This document shows, in pieces, positions 34,243 to 43,594 of a stretch of 64,000 nucleotides of DNA. The notes below the pieces were generated by a model, which was given only the letters and a program-made list of their open reading frames with translations, was not told the origin of the DNA and ran no database searches. Location: the NCBI GenBank assembly GCA_049323895.1, contig JBMOKT010000039.1, forward strand, positions 186,001 through 250,000. The letters are read 5' to 3'. Position 1 is the first letter of the stretch. Each line of letters begins with the position of its first letter. This DNA comes from JBMOKT01 sp049323895 (lineage in GTDB: Bacteria > Bacillota > Peptococcia > Peptococcales > BICA1-8). Made by a program: the position numbers and the translations under genes.

Positions 34243-34376
34243 AATAATATTAGATATAAGGTACACCATTAAAAAAGCTTTTAGAAAGGAGTTGGGAATC
34301 ATATATAAATGATACTCTAAGAAATCTAAAAACCCTTCAAATTTTTCATTATTAACAATTTTAGGAGGATTCATGA

Positions 34377-35606
34377 ATGAGCAAAATGGATTATTTAAAA
34401 GACAAACCAATTGCAGTGTTTGGTGCGGGGGCAATAGCAAAAGCCTTATCTGCAGACTGTGCTTTAGCAGGTGCTAAAGTCCACATTTGCGAGTTGCCGG
34501 AATTTGCAGAGAAAAACTTATTTCAAGTAGCAGAAAAAGGTGTCAAGTTTTTTGGTCAACAGCTGAATCTTTATGGTTTCGAAAGATCCGGATTAGCTAA
34601 ATATGATTTGGTTACAACTGATGTTGCAGCTGCTGTTAAAGGGGCAGGAATTATAATTGTAGGGACAACTAGCATGGGACACATTCCATTTTTTGAGAAA
34701 TTAATACCTTGTTTAGAAGATGGAATGGTTATTCATATCTTCCCGGATAATTACGGTTCGTTATTACTTAGGAAAATGATGCGTGAAGCAGGTTGCACGA
34801 AAAAAGTAATTATCGGTGGATGGTCTAGCGCTCCTTATGGGTGTCGGGTAGAAGTAAAAGGTGGTGTAACTTTGCCTCAAATTAGGGTTTATTATCGTGC
34901 TATTACATTGAGAGGAGCCTCGCTCCCAACTTCCGACCAGGATGACTTCATTGAAAGTACTAGATATATGGGTTGCATGGATGCAATAACTAACGGTGAT
35001 GGTCCTACCCATGGGAATACTGTTATGGATATTGGTTTCAGTAATGTTAATCCAATCTTGCATTGCCCTGGTGTTATCCTGGGTGTAGGCGTTATGGAAA
35101 ACTGGGGACTTATCTACGGCTGTGAGAACAAGTCCGATTTTTCAATCTATTCCCATGCATATTGTCCCTCTATTTCTGAAGTTCAGTATAAATTGTACAA
35201 AGAGGAATGTGCTATTGCCGAAGCTATGGGAGTTGGTATACAGGAGTTTGAAAAGAAACAATTTTTCTCGAGAGAAAATATTCTAGGCTGTGAATATATG
35301 GGAATGAACTATGAAATTCCTTTTGACCAACAGGATTATATTCAGTTTGGTACAGGTCCGTTCACTATCAACAATAGATATATAACAGAGGATATCCCAG
35401 TTGGTTGTCATGTATTTCATGAGCTAGGCAACAAATTTGGTGTAAAAACTCCCATTATCGATTCTATGATTAATTTAGCATCAGCTATGATGAATGTTGA
35501 TTATTATGAAAAGGGATATACACTTGATTATCTTGGAATAGGACATATGACAAAGGAAGAAATGCTTATGTATTTACATGAAGGAGTATATACCCCAAAA
35601 GAATAG
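34377..35606 (+). CDS. NAD/NADP octopine/nopaline dehydrogenase-family protein
   Basis: A 409-residue oxidoreductase. The N-terminal Rossmann fold starts AVFGAGAIAKALSADCALAG (from residue 13); the C-terminal half has the opine-dehydrogenase helical domain with DGPTHGNTVMDIGFSNVNP and catalytic-type histidines. Family members join or split an amino acid and a keto acid, or reduce cyclic imines. As first gene behind the sigma-54 promoter, next to proline-racemase-family and aconitase X genes, it may reduce a pyrroline-carboxylate intermediate, but that is inference. ATG follows AGGAGG by 9 nt. It is separated from the next plus-strand gene by a minus-strand gene. Confidence 0.82.
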   Translation: MSKMDYLKDKPIAVFGAGAIAKALSADCALAGAKVHICELPEFAEKNLFQVAEKGVKFFGQQLNLYGFERSGLAKYDLVTTDVAAAVKGAGIIIVGTTSMGHIPFFEKLIPCLEDGMVIHIFPDNYGSLLLRKMMREAGCTKKVIIGGWSSAPYGCRVEVKGGVTLPQIRVYYRAITLRGASLPTSDQDDFIESTRYMGCMDAITNGDGPTHGNTVMDIGFSNVNPILHCPGVILGVGVMENWGLIYGCENKSDFSIYSHAYCPSISEVQYKLYKEECAIAEAMGVGIQEFEKKQFFSRENILGCEYMGMNYEIPFDQQDYIQFGTGPFTINNRYITEDIPVGCHVFHELGNKFGVKTPIIDSMINLASAMMNVDYYEKGYTLDYLGIGHMTKEEMLMYLHEGVYTPKE

Positions 35607-35608
35607 TG

Positions 35609-35634
35609 ACCTCATTCCCAAGATGAAATGAGGT
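35609..35634. terminator. Hairpin between convergent genes
   Basis: ACCTCATT/AATGAGGT 8-bp stem lying between the opine-dehydrogenase-like gene and the convergent racemase-family gene. No strong T-tract. Confidence 0.5.
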
Positions 35635-35650
35635 TAATGGAGAATCCTGC

Positions 35651-36643
35651 TTATAAGAAGAACCCGTATTTAAGTATGTCATCTGACTCAATGACAAGCT
35701 TATTAAAACCTGTAATAAAAGCTCTACCTTTAATATGAGGAACTATGGCCTGATATTTGTCAACAGTTGTCAAAGAATCAATTTTTCCTTCAAAAACTGT
35801 ACCAATAATGCTTTTGTGCGAGAATAACTCTCCTACTTTTAATAAACCTTTACTATGAAGCAAGGTCATTTTAGCGGCTGTCCCTGTACCACAAGGTGAA
35901 CGGTCAAATTGGGCCCTTCCTAAAAATACAAGACTTTTAAAGGCAGAATCCTTGGTATCAGGACTACCGGTAAATAAGATATCTGTTATTCTACCAAGAT
36001 GGGGAATTTTAGGGTGGCAGATTTGGATGATATTATTTAACTGATTTCGGATTTCCAAGCCATATTTTTTGAACTGCTCTATGTATTCACATGAATGCTT
36101 TAAACCAAGTTGATCTACATCAATAACAGCGAAAAAATTTCCACTGAAGACAATATCGACTGTTATGGTTTGTTCGAAAACTGTTATGGTTACATCTGTC
36201 TTATATACAAACGATGGAATTCCTTCTAAGGTTGCCCATTGATGTCCTTCTTCTCCAGTTTCAACATATATTTTGACCAAACCCGATACAGTTTCCAAGG
36301 TAACTGTAGTACAGGGTTCTTGTACTGGTAATAAACCTGTTTTTAATGCAATTGTGGCTACAGCTAGGGAACCATGTCCACACATACCATAATAACAACC
36401 GCCGTCAAAAAAAATAATTCCAAAATCTGCACGTGGATCAATCGGTTCTGTTAAAAAAGCGCCGAACATATCATTGTGTCCACGTGGTTCAAGCATAGTA
36501 GTTGTTCGGATATAATCAAAATTTTTTTTCATATATTCTTGCTTTTCAAAAAGCGAAGTTCCTATTAAATTTGGGCCATTTGTAATCAAACGTAATGGTT
36601 CCCCAGCTGCATGAGCATCAATTACAGAGATAAACTGATACAT
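35651..36643 (-). CDS. Proline racemase / hydroxyproline 2-epimerase family, two-cysteine type
   Basis: A 330-residue proline-racemase-fold enzyme with both catalytic cysteines: C88 in YGMCGHGS and C251 in DRSPCGTGT. Two cysteines mean a cofactor-free racemase or epimerase on proline or hydroxyproline rather than a dehydratase. It lies on the strand opposite to the rest of the cluster, divergent from the aconitase X gene across a 114-nt gap, and converges with the opine-dehydrogenase-like gene. The exact substrate is open; the company of AcnX favours a hydroxyproline. Confidence 0.9.
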   Translation of the reverse strand: MYQFISVIDAHAAGEPLRLITNGPNLIGTSLFEKQEYMKKNFDYIRTTTMLEPRGHNDMFGAFLTEPIDPRADFGIIFFDGGCYYGMCGHGSLAVATIALKTGLLPVQEPCTTVTLETVSGLVKIYVETGEEGHQWATLEGIPSFVYKTDVTITVFEQTITVDIVFSGNFFAVIDVDQLGLKHSCEYIEQFKKYGLEIRNQLNNIIQICHPKIPHLGRITDILFTGSPDTKDSAFKSLVFLGRAQFDRSPCGTGTAAKMTLLHSKGLLKVGELFSHKSIIGTVFEGKIDSLTTVDKYQAIVPHIKGRAFITGFNKLVIESDDILKYGFFL

Positions 36644-36757
36644 GATATAAACCTCACTCAGAATTTTTAGAATTGTCTATATTATATATCAAAAATAGCA
36701 ACTGTAGTAGCATCTCGTGTGATAAAAAAAGGGATAAAAAGAAGGTGACATGAAAAG

Positions 36758-38041
36758 TTGAGGCTAACAGATTATGAAAAACGGATGTTGGATGGAGTAG
36801 AAGGAAAACTTAAACAAAAAGCCATGGAAATTATAGTTCAGTACGGGAAAGTTCTAGGAGCTGAGGAATTATGCGAGGTAACTAAAGCACATCTTTTTTG
36901 TGGTTCTCATCACTATCTTAATGTAGTAAGCTCCGAGGATATGGAAGTAGTTCTATCGGAAATGTTGTTTTGTTCCAAAGAAAAAATTTCTTTAACCAAA
37001 ATGGCATGTTATTGTCAGTCAGATGTCGGACCTATGGATCCAGTTTGTTGGAGTAAAATGGGGATAACTAAACTTGAGTATGAGAAAAATATGCAGTATC
37101 TTCAGTATTTTTTGGCTTCTGGAGTAAATCTGGTCGGTTCTTGTGTTCCTTATTTATTAGGATTTATCCCTTTAATGGGAGAGCATTATGTAACTAGCGA
37201 GTCCCATGCGGTTTTGATGATAAATTCATTGTGGGGTGCTTGCGGCAACGCTGATGGAATAGAAGCAGGATTTTGCTCTGCTGTCTGTGGAAGAACCCCC
37301 CTATGGGGTAATCATATCATGAGTAATCGTAAAGGAACCCATATTTTTGATGTACGATGTAAAACTGAAACTGTTACCGATTGGGATTTACTGGGTTATA
37401 CTGTTGGCAAAATGACTCCTTCCCACGCAATTCCGGTCATTACAGGTAATTTTAGGCGCCCAGATATTACTAAGCTCAAATCTTCTTTTGCGGCTATGGC
37501 AACAACAAGTGGAGCTGAAATGTGCCATATAGTTGGGATAACTCCCGAGGCAATTACACTTGAACAGGCTCTTGGTTGGAAAGACCCGCTTGATGTAATT
37601 CAATTAACTGACTACGATTTAGAAGATTCGTTAAATTCACTCAATGTTAACGAGAATGAGCCAGTCGATTACATCAGTTTGGGGTGTCCTCATTATTCTA
37701 TTGAGGAAATTAGGTATGTAGCAGAGTTCTTGGAAAGTAAAAGGGTTTCACGCAACGTTATCTTACATATATGGACAGCTGCTCCCATAAAAGAGACTGC
37801 AAATAGATGTGGTTATATTACCAAGATTGAGGAAGCAGGAGGAATTGTTTTAACTAGTAGTTGTCCATTAACTAGCGAAAAAATACCAGAAGGTGTAAGA
37901 GCAATTGCCTTTGATTCTACTAAGCAAGCCCATTATATTATCCCACAGACTTTGGCTAATGTACATTATGGTTCAATGGAAGATTGCTTAAAATCGGCAG
38001 TAAGTGGACGGTGGGAGGGAAAAAGCAGATGTCAAAGATGA
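36758..38041 (+). CDS. Aconitase X large (catalytic) subunit
   Basis: A 427-residue AcnX-type dehydratase (DUF521). Family features include GSHHYLNVVSSEDM, ACYCQSDVGPMDPVCW, VGSCVPYLLG, a conserved ESHAVLMINS, CGNADGIEAG, CGRTPLWGNH and C-terminal SSCPLTSE. Bacterial AcnX enzymes of this kind have been shown to be cis-3-hydroxy-L-proline dehydratases; archaeal relatives act in the mevalonate pathway. Here the nearby racemase-family genes and a TRAP transporter point to imino-acid catabolism. TTG start with GAAGGTGA upstream. It overlaps its small subunit by 13 nt. Confidence 0.9.
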   Translation: MRLTDYEKRMLDGVEGKLKQKAMEIIVQYGKVLGAEELCEVTKAHLFCGSHHYLNVVSSEDMEVVLSEMLFCSKEKISLTKMACYCQSDVGPMDPVCWSKMGITKLEYEKNMQYLQYFLASGVNLVGSCVPYLLGFIPLMGEHYVTSESHAVLMINSLWGACGNADGIEAGFCSAVCGRTPLWGNHIMSNRKGTHIFDVRCKTETVTDWDLLGYTVGKMTPSHAIPVITGNFRRPDITKLKSSFAAMATTSGAEMCHIVGITPEAITLEQALGWKDPLDVIQLTDYDLEDSLNSLNVNENEPVDYISLGCPHYSIEEIRYVAEFLESKRVSRNVILHIWTAAPIKETANRCGYITKIEEAGGIVLTSSCPLTSEKIPEGVRAIAFDSTKQAHYIIPQTLANVHYGSMEDCLKSAVSGRWEGKSRCQR

Positions 38042-38490
38042 TTCTTCAGGGTCGCGGGGCTATTGAAGGAATAGCGGAAGGAAGAGCGATGGTAAGCAGA
38101 CAAACAATACAAGGGTGGAGTGGTGTAGATGATAAATCTGGTATGATTATGGAAAAGGGACACCCTTTTGAAGGCATGAGTATAAAAGATGCAGTGTTAA
38201 TTTTATCAGGGGGAAAAGGGTCAAATGGATGGTCTTGTCACTTTCATGCAGCTAATATTGCAGGGGTAGGTCCTGTAGCTCTGGTTTTCCCAAAAATGGA
38301 CTCACGAACTGGGGTGGCGGCAGTGGTAACTGGGGTTCCAATGGTAACCGATGTCAGTGATGGTATTTTTGACTTCATCAAAACCGGGGATTGGGTCAGA
38401 GTTGACGGCTATAAGGGATTAATTGAAGTCATACCAAAAACTGTAGCAGTTCGTACTAGGCAAAGTGGATTGAAAATGCGTTCTAGTTAA
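38029..38490 (+). CDS. Aconitase X small (swivel) subunit
   Basis: A 153-residue DUF126 protein supplying the swivelling domain of two-chain aconitase X. It begins SKMILQGRGAIEGIAEGRAM, with GHPFEGMSIKDAVLIL, the GGKGSNGWSCHFH loop and a DVSDGIFDFIKTGDWVRVDG end. ATG 38029 follows GGGAGGG and overlaps the large subunit; the open frame from 37984 is an extension inside that gene. The separate-subunit arrangement is one of the two known bacterial AcnX forms. Confidence 0.9.
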   Translation: MSKMILQGRGAIEGIAEGRAMVSRQTIQGWSGVDDKSGMIMEKGHPFEGMSIKDAVLILSGGKGSNGWSCHFHAANIAGVGPVALVFPKMDSRTGVAAVVTGVPMVTDVSDGIFDFIKTGDWVRVDGYKGLIEVIPKTVAVRTRQSGLKMRSS

Positions 38491-38527
38491 AAGTCCTAAA
38501 TACATTTGTTAAAGGAGGGAGATAAAT

Positions 38528-39301
38528 TTGACAAAAAACTATGGGTTTATTAATAATGAAAACGATAATGGGACTTTTTACATTAGAAAAGGCCAGGTTA
38601 TTTCAGGGTACACTGTAGGAATTTTACTTTTAGATGTTTGGTATCCACTACTGCCAGGAAATGTTGTTAATGCTTCTACCTACAGCTATCCAGTGAGACA
38701 TAAACTTGTTCCAGGTGCTAACCAGAAGCGCATGCACAGTGGTGATCCTACACTAATTGATGATTTGATTAAAGCAGGTCGAGAACTCGAAATGGAGGGG
38801 GTCCGTGCCATTTGTGGTGCATGTGGATATTTTGGTCATTTTCAACCTCAGATGGCCGCAGCGATGAATGTTCCGGTATTTTTAACAAGTTTAGTGCAAA
38901 TCCCCTTAATAAGACAAGGTTTAAAACCAGGGCAAAAGATTGGGATTCTTTGTGCAGATAAACCCTCCCTTACTCCTGAACTCATGAAGAAATGTGGTAC
39001 GGATGATCCAAGTATATGTGTTATTGAAGGTTTGGGAGAAGAACCGGAATTTTCTGCGTTACTCAATAGTGATCGGGGTTGTTTCAATAATGCTAAAATT
39101 AGAGAGGAAGTAGTAAATGCTGCTAAAAGGATAGTTCAGAATAATTCAAATATCGGTGCAATTCTTTTGGAGTGCAGTGATATGCCGCCATATGCATCAG
39201 AAGTGCAAAAAGCAGTAAATCTTCCAGTTTATGACTTTATTACTATGATCAATTGGGTTAATCATGCAGTAGCCCAAAAATCTTATAATGGTTTCATGTA
39301 A
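38528..39301 (+). CDS. Aspartate/glutamate racemase-family protein
   Basis: A 257-residue protein of the Asp/Glu/hydantoin racemase fold. Two active-site cysteines are in GACGYFGHFQ and LLECSDMPPY, spaced as in the family, so acid-base racemisation or decarboxylation chemistry is possible. TTG start behind AAAGGAGGG, 37 nt after the AcnX small subunit. Its substrate is not clear; in an imino-acid cluster it may handle an open-chain product. Confidence 0.82.
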   Translation: MTKNYGFINNENDNGTFYIRKGQVISGYTVGILLLDVWYPLLPGNVVNASTYSYPVRHKLVPGANQKRMHSGDPTLIDDLIKAGRELEMEGVRAICGACGYFGHFQPQMAAAMNVPVFLTSLVQIPLIRQGLKPGQKIGILCADKPSLTPELMKKCGTDDPSICVIEGLGEEPEFSALLNSDRGCFNNAKIREEVVNAAKRIVQNNSNIGAILLECSDMPPYASEVQKAVNLPVYDFITMINWVNHAVAQKSYNGFM

Positions 39302-39396
39302 ATTAAAAGGTTAGAGAATTGAATTCATGTTTTAAAAATCATACTTTTTAATTTCTTATGAAATGCCAGCGATTTTAAATTAGAGGAGAGTGTATT

Positions 39397-40437
39397 ATGA
39401 AAAAGTATATTTCGCTTTCAATTTGTTTGTTTTTGCTTTTATTAATTGTTAGTGGTTGTTCAGGTTCCGGTAATAATTCACAACAATCAGAACAAACTGA
39501 AGTAAAAGATAAACCCATCACCCTTAAACTTGCCGGTCAGTTTCCCCTAGACAACCCGGCAAGTATTGCCGCAGAAAATGTAAAGAAATATGTGGAGGAA
39601 AAGAGTCAGGGTAGATTGTTAATAGAGACATATCCTGCTAATCAACTTGGAGATGCCAATCTTGTCTACGAAGGTATAATGGATGGCTCAGTTGATATGG
39701 GGTTGCTTTATAATAGTAGTCAATATGATCCGATGATTGAAATAAACTCTTTACCATACCTTTCAACAGATATTGAAGCCGTAAAAAAGGTATATTCACC
39801 TGGTTCCAATTATTACTCTATTTATTCAGAGATATTTAAAAAGATGAATGTTAAGATAATGGGTATTCATGTAGATGGTTTAATCGGTGTCCATGGTAAA
39901 AAAACTCCAGTTGATTACAAGGACTTTACAAAAAACAAACAAGCCATGCTTCGTATTCCTGCTGTCGATGTTTACAAGTTGACGGCAACTGACATGGGTT
40001 ATCCTACTGTGACAATTCCTTTTGCTGATCTTTATACTTCAATGCAAACTGGTGTTTGTGATGCATCCATTGGGCAAACTGTTATTGGTGCTTACACAGG
40101 ATTCCGCGATGTAGATAAATATTTTATCCCGTACCGAGTATTTGTCGAATGCCTTGATTACATGATTAACATGGATAAATGGAACTCCCTACCGGCTGAC
40201 TTACAGCAAATTTTACAAGAGGCTGTAGATCAAGAAGTGCAGAAACAGTTTGACAATGTTGTTAAAAACGAGGAGGAATATAGTAAGAAGCTTCAGGCAG
40301 AAGGTATTGAAATTATGAGCATTTCTGATCAAGAGCGCAATGAAATGGCAGAATACATCCGTAAGACAACATGGCCAAAACTGTATGACAAATTCGGAGA
40401 AGATGTTATGAAAAAAATACTTGAGGATGTTGAGTAA
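39397..40437 (+). CDS. TRAP transporter solute-binding lipoprotein, DctP family
   Basis: The 346-residue extracytoplasmic receptor of a TRAP transporter. A signal peptide ends in a lipobox (IVSGC, Cys near residue 21), anchoring it outside a Gram-positive membrane. The mature part has KLAGQFPLDNPASIAAENV and GIMDGSVDMGLL typical of DctP. It binds an organic acid or zwitterion; with the neighbouring enzymes a hydroxyproline or related compound is plausible. It heads a dctPQM set. Confidence 0.93.
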   Translation: MKKYISLSICLFLLLLIVSGCSGSGNNSQQSEQTEVKDKPITLKLAGQFPLDNPASIAAENVKKYVEEKSQGRLLIETYPANQLGDANLVYEGIMDGSVDMGLLYNSSQYDPMIEINSLPYLSTDIEAVKKVYSPGSNYYSIYSEIFKKMNVKIMGIHVDGLIGVHGKKTPVDYKDFTKNKQAMLRIPAVDVYKLTATDMGYPTVTIPFADLYTSMQTGVCDASIGQTVIGAYTGFRDVDKYFIPYRVFVECLDYMINMDKWNSLPADLQQILQEAVDQEVQKQFDNVVKNEEEYSKKLQAEGIEIMSISDQERNEMAEYIRKTTWPKLYDKFGEDVMKKILEDVE

Positions 40438-40466
40438 TTTAGAGATTAATAGAAGGGATGGTTCTA

Positions 40467-40997
40467 ATGCATGAAAAGATAAAACAGTTGCAACAAGGAA
40501 AAATATGGGGAGCTTTTAATATAGCCATCCGTTTTTTATTGATTTTTTGTTCAATAGCAAGTGTTGTATTAATTTTTAGTGCTGTTATAGCTCGATATGT
40601 TTTCCATAGAGATATATATGGTATTGAAGAAATTATTTTAACAATTGCATTCTGGTTGTATTTTGCCGGAAGTGTCAGTGGTAGTATGGAAGACAGCCAT
40701 ATTAAAGCAGATATTTTAGATGTTTATGTCAGTAATCATCGTGTTAAATACTTGCTAAAAGCCGTTGCAAAGCTGGTAGAGGTGATTGTTTACATTGTCT
40801 TTAGCAAGTGGGCGATTAATCTTTTCATGCTAAACCTACAAAGAATGCCGCGCACGACCGGTTTGAAAATTCCTTTGGTGGCTGCACAAGTTCCAATTGC
40901 GGCAGGCTTCGTATTGATGACACTATTTGCTTTCTACTATGGTCTTTTATATCTGACCCAGGTGAAACAAGAAAAACCGCTAAAAGGGGAGGGATAA
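40467..40997 (+). CDS. TRAP transporter small permease, DctQ family
   Basis: A 176-residue protein with four membrane helices and the DctQ hallmark RYVFHRDIYGIEEIILTIAFWLYFAG-type region (residues about 40-70) plus SMEDSHIKAD. It couples the binding protein to the large permease. ATG 40467 is preferred over ATG 40458, which touches the GAAGGG site. 4 nt separate it from dctM. Confidence 0.92.
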   Translation: MHEKIKQLQQGKIWGAFNIAIRFLLIFCSIASVVLIFSAVIARYVFHRDIYGIEEIILTIAFWLYFAGSVSGSMEDSHIKADILDVYVSNHRVKYLLKAVAKLVEVIVYIVFSKWAINLFMLNLQRMPRTTGLKIPLVAAQVPIAAGFVLMTLFAFYYGLLYLTQVKQEKPLKGEG

Positions 40998-41001
40998 TAT
41001 C

Positions 41002-42309
41002 GTGGAACTGGTAATAGCAATAGCAATTCTGATTATTACGCTAATACTAGGTGTGCCAATACCTGCGTGTTTTGGTGCAGCTGTTATATTTATCGTAACA
41101 ACAATGGGACACGTTTCCGCCTCTTTAATTCCGGTGGGTTTTAGTAAGCTTAATGCCATTGTGTTGTTAGCTATCCCGTTGTTTATATTAGCGGGTGGCA
41201 TAATTGAAAAAGGCAAAATAGGCAAGGCACTAGTGGAATTTGTGGAACTTTTTGTTGGGGGGATTAGAGGTAGTCTTGGAATAGTAACCGTAGTTTCTTG
41301 TGCAATATTCGGTGCAATTTCAGGAAGTGCAGCCGCTACTCTTTCATGTATTGGCTCAATAATGTATCCAAAGCTAAAGGAAGCAAAATATGATGAGGGG
41401 TTCGCAGCAGCATTGATAGCAAATGCTTCTCCTTTGGGACTGCTTATCCCTCCGAGTTCAATTCAGATTCTTTACGCTTGGAGTACTGGTCAATCGGTTT
41501 TAGCTTGTTTTCTAGCAACAGTTATACCGGGAGTCATTCTTGTAATTTCCTTAAGTATTGTTAATGTTTATTTTTCCCGTAAAAACCCTGATATGAATAA
41601 AGTATATATAGAAACAATGACTCAACCAAAAAGTACAAAACTTGAAATCCGGCATCGCATCGTATACGCAATTCCTGCATTATTAATGCCAATTATTATT
41701 CTTGGAGGTATTTATGCAGGCATTATGACTCCGACAGAGGCTGCCGCCGTAGCGGTTATATATGCGATTCCAATAGGAATGTTTATATACAAAGGACTAA
41801 ATTTAAAAGGACTAAAGGATAGTCTGGTAGAAACAGGTACTACCACTGGGGTGGTAATGGTTATGTTTTTCGTTGTTATGATCCTCAGTAGACTTTTTGT
41901 ATTGGAAAATCTACCTACAAAAATGGCAGATTTAATGATGGGAATTACTGAGAATAAATACATAATATTGCTTTTTATTAATCTATTTATGGTGATTATT
42001 GGGATGCTAATGGATGATGTGAGTGGAACATTGCTTTGTGCACCAGTTCTATTGCCGTTGGTTGTAGCACTGGGGGTAAGCCCAATACAGTTTGCTGCTA
42101 TTCTAGGTGTGAATCTTGGTATGGGTAATATTACTCCTCCAACAGCGCCATTATTGTATCTTGGAGGACGTGTCTCAAATGTAAGAATTAACAAGATGCT
42201 CTCTCCATCCATTATAATGATTATTTTCGCCTGGTTACCCACTTTGCTATTAACAACATATTTCTCAGAGCTTTCCCTATTTCTTCCTCGTCTGTTTGGT
42301 CTAGTGTAA
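41002..42309 (+). CDS. TRAP transporter large permease, DctM family
   Basis: A 435-residue, roughly 12-helix permease forming the sodium-coupled channel of the TRAP system. Motifs include GVPIPACFGAAV, AIPLFILAGG, FGAISGSAAATLSCIG, ANASPLGLLIPPS and GNITPPTAPLLYLG. GTG start behind GGGGAGG. The TRAP set is followed by a 220-nt gap holding a hairpin. Confidence 0.95.
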   Translation: MELVIAIAILIITLILGVPIPACFGAAVIFIVTTMGHVSASLIPVGFSKLNAIVLLAIPLFILAGGIIEKGKIGKALVEFVELFVGGIRGSLGIVTVVSCAIFGAISGSAAATLSCIGSIMYPKLKEAKYDEGFAAALIANASPLGLLIPPSSIQILYAWSTGQSVLACFLATVIPGVILVISLSIVNVYFSRKNPDMNKVYIETMTQPKSTKLEIRHRIVYAIPALLMPIIILGGIYAGIMTPTEAAAVAVIYAIPIGMFIYKGLNLKGLKDSLVETGTTTGVVMVMFFVVMILSRLFVLENLPTKMADLMMGITENKYIILLFINLFMVIIGMLMDDVSGTLLCAPVLLPLVVALGVSPIQFAAILGVNLGMGNITPPTAPLLYLGGRVSNVRINKMLSPSIIMIIFAWLPTLLLTTYFSELSLFLPRLFGLV

Positions 42310-42418
42310 TGAAGTAGATCTTTGACATAGGAATGTGCAATCCCAAAAATAAACCACTCTAGAGAAAAAACGGTAATTAAATTATATCTATATATGTTGC
42401 AAAAGAATTGAAATGTAC

Positions 42419-42454
42419 AGCGTGTGCGCTATTATTGCGCTTGCGCTTTTTCTT
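42419..42454 (+). terminator. Probable terminator after dctM
   Basis: AGCG...GCGC pairs with GCGC...CGCT around TATTATT (an internal loop interrupts the stem), followed by TTTTTC. It may end or attenuate the operon before the second racemase-family gene. Confidence 0.55.
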
Positions 42455-42529
42455 TCTGGGTATTAAATGTAAATTATATTAATGATTCAATGCGGCTAGA
42501 AAAACGAAAGAAATAGGAGGTAATATACA

Positions 42530-43564
42530 TTGAATTGGAATAGAGTATTAACCCTTTATGGTGTACATTGTGAGGGGGAAGTAGGGAGGATTATTACAGG
42601 CGGTATAGTTTCTATTCCTGGTGAGACAATGCTGGATAAGCTAAACTATATCAATAATACTGATGACTGGGTTAGAAAATTCACTCTTCAAGAGCCTAGG
42701 GGTAGTGCACAGATGTCTGTAAATATTTTATTACCACCGGTATCGCAAGGGGCAGATGCAGGTTTTATAGTATTGCAACCGGACAAGGCACATGCGCTGT
42801 CTGGTTCTAATACAATGTGCGTTTCAACTTACTTGTTAGAAACAGGAGTAGTAAGAATGGAGGAACCACAGACTAAATTAACTTTAGATACTGCTGTAGG
42901 GCAGATTCAGGTGCTTGCAAATTGTAGTCACGGAAAGGTAACAAGTACAGAGGTTGAAATGTGCCCTAGTTTTGCGGATGGTATTAATAAAAGGATATTT
43001 GTGGATCAAATAGGCGAGTTAAAAGTGGATATAGGTTTCGGAGGTTGTTATTTTGCGTTATGTGATGTTAATCAGCTCGGGCTTAAAATTACAACGGAAT
43101 TTGCAAGAGAACTTGTGGAAAAGGGTGATCTGATTAAAGAGGCCATTGATAAACAAATTACTGTAAGGCATCCTGAGATACCGGAATTCAACCATGTGGA
43201 GTATGTTATGTTTACAGATGTGTGCCGCGAGGAACAGAATGTATTTATTAATGGAACGATTATATATCCTGGGAGAGTAGACCGTTCCCCTTGTGGAACC
43301 GGAACATCGGCTAGAATGGCAATCATGCATGCAAAAGGTCTTATCAATGAGGGAGATGTGGTCCATATGCAGTCCATTATTGGAGGGCGTTTTCGTGCAG
43401 AGATTACCAAAGTTATTACCATGAAAGATGGACGTATTTGCATTATCCCCAGATTGATCGGTAGATGCTGGATTTATGCAATAGAACATCTTGGATTTGA
43501 CCCAACAGATCCTTTCCCTTTAGGATATACCTTATCAGATACATGGGGGCCAAAAGCAAAATAA
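42530..43564 (+). CDS. Proline-racemase-family protein, Ser/Cys variant
   Basis: A 344-residue proline-racemase-fold enzyme. The second cysteine is kept (C255 in DRSPCGTGT), but the position of the first is serine (S91 in HALSGSNTMC) where the minus-strand paralogue has C88. Loss of the first cysteine is typical of trans-3-hydroxy-L-proline dehydratases (usually Thr) and is also seen, as Ser, in some epimerases. So dehydratase or epimerase on a hydroxyproline are both possible. TTG start behind GGAGG. Confidence 0.87.
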   Translation: MNWNRVLTLYGVHCEGEVGRIITGGIVSIPGETMLDKLNYINNTDDWVRKFTLQEPRGSAQMSVNILLPPVSQGADAGFIVLQPDKAHALSGSNTMCVSTYLLETGVVRMEEPQTKLTLDTAVGQIQVLANCSHGKVTSTEVEMCPSFADGINKRIFVDQIGELKVDIGFGGCYFALCDVNQLGLKITTEFARELVEKGDLIKEAIDKQITVRHPEIPEFNHVEYVMFTDVCREEQNVFINGTIIYPGRVDRSPCGTGTSARMAIMHAKGLINEGDVVHMQSIIGGRFRAEITKVITMKDGRICIIPRLIGRCWIYAIEHLGFDPTDPFPLGYTLSDTWGPKAK

Positions 43565-43594
43565 TAGGTATTATGAAGGGGGAGTAAAGTATTT

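Noticed and set aside
41712..42242. Minus-strand 176-codon ORF
   Set aside because: Antisense to the DctM permease, whose family motifs fix the coding strand.
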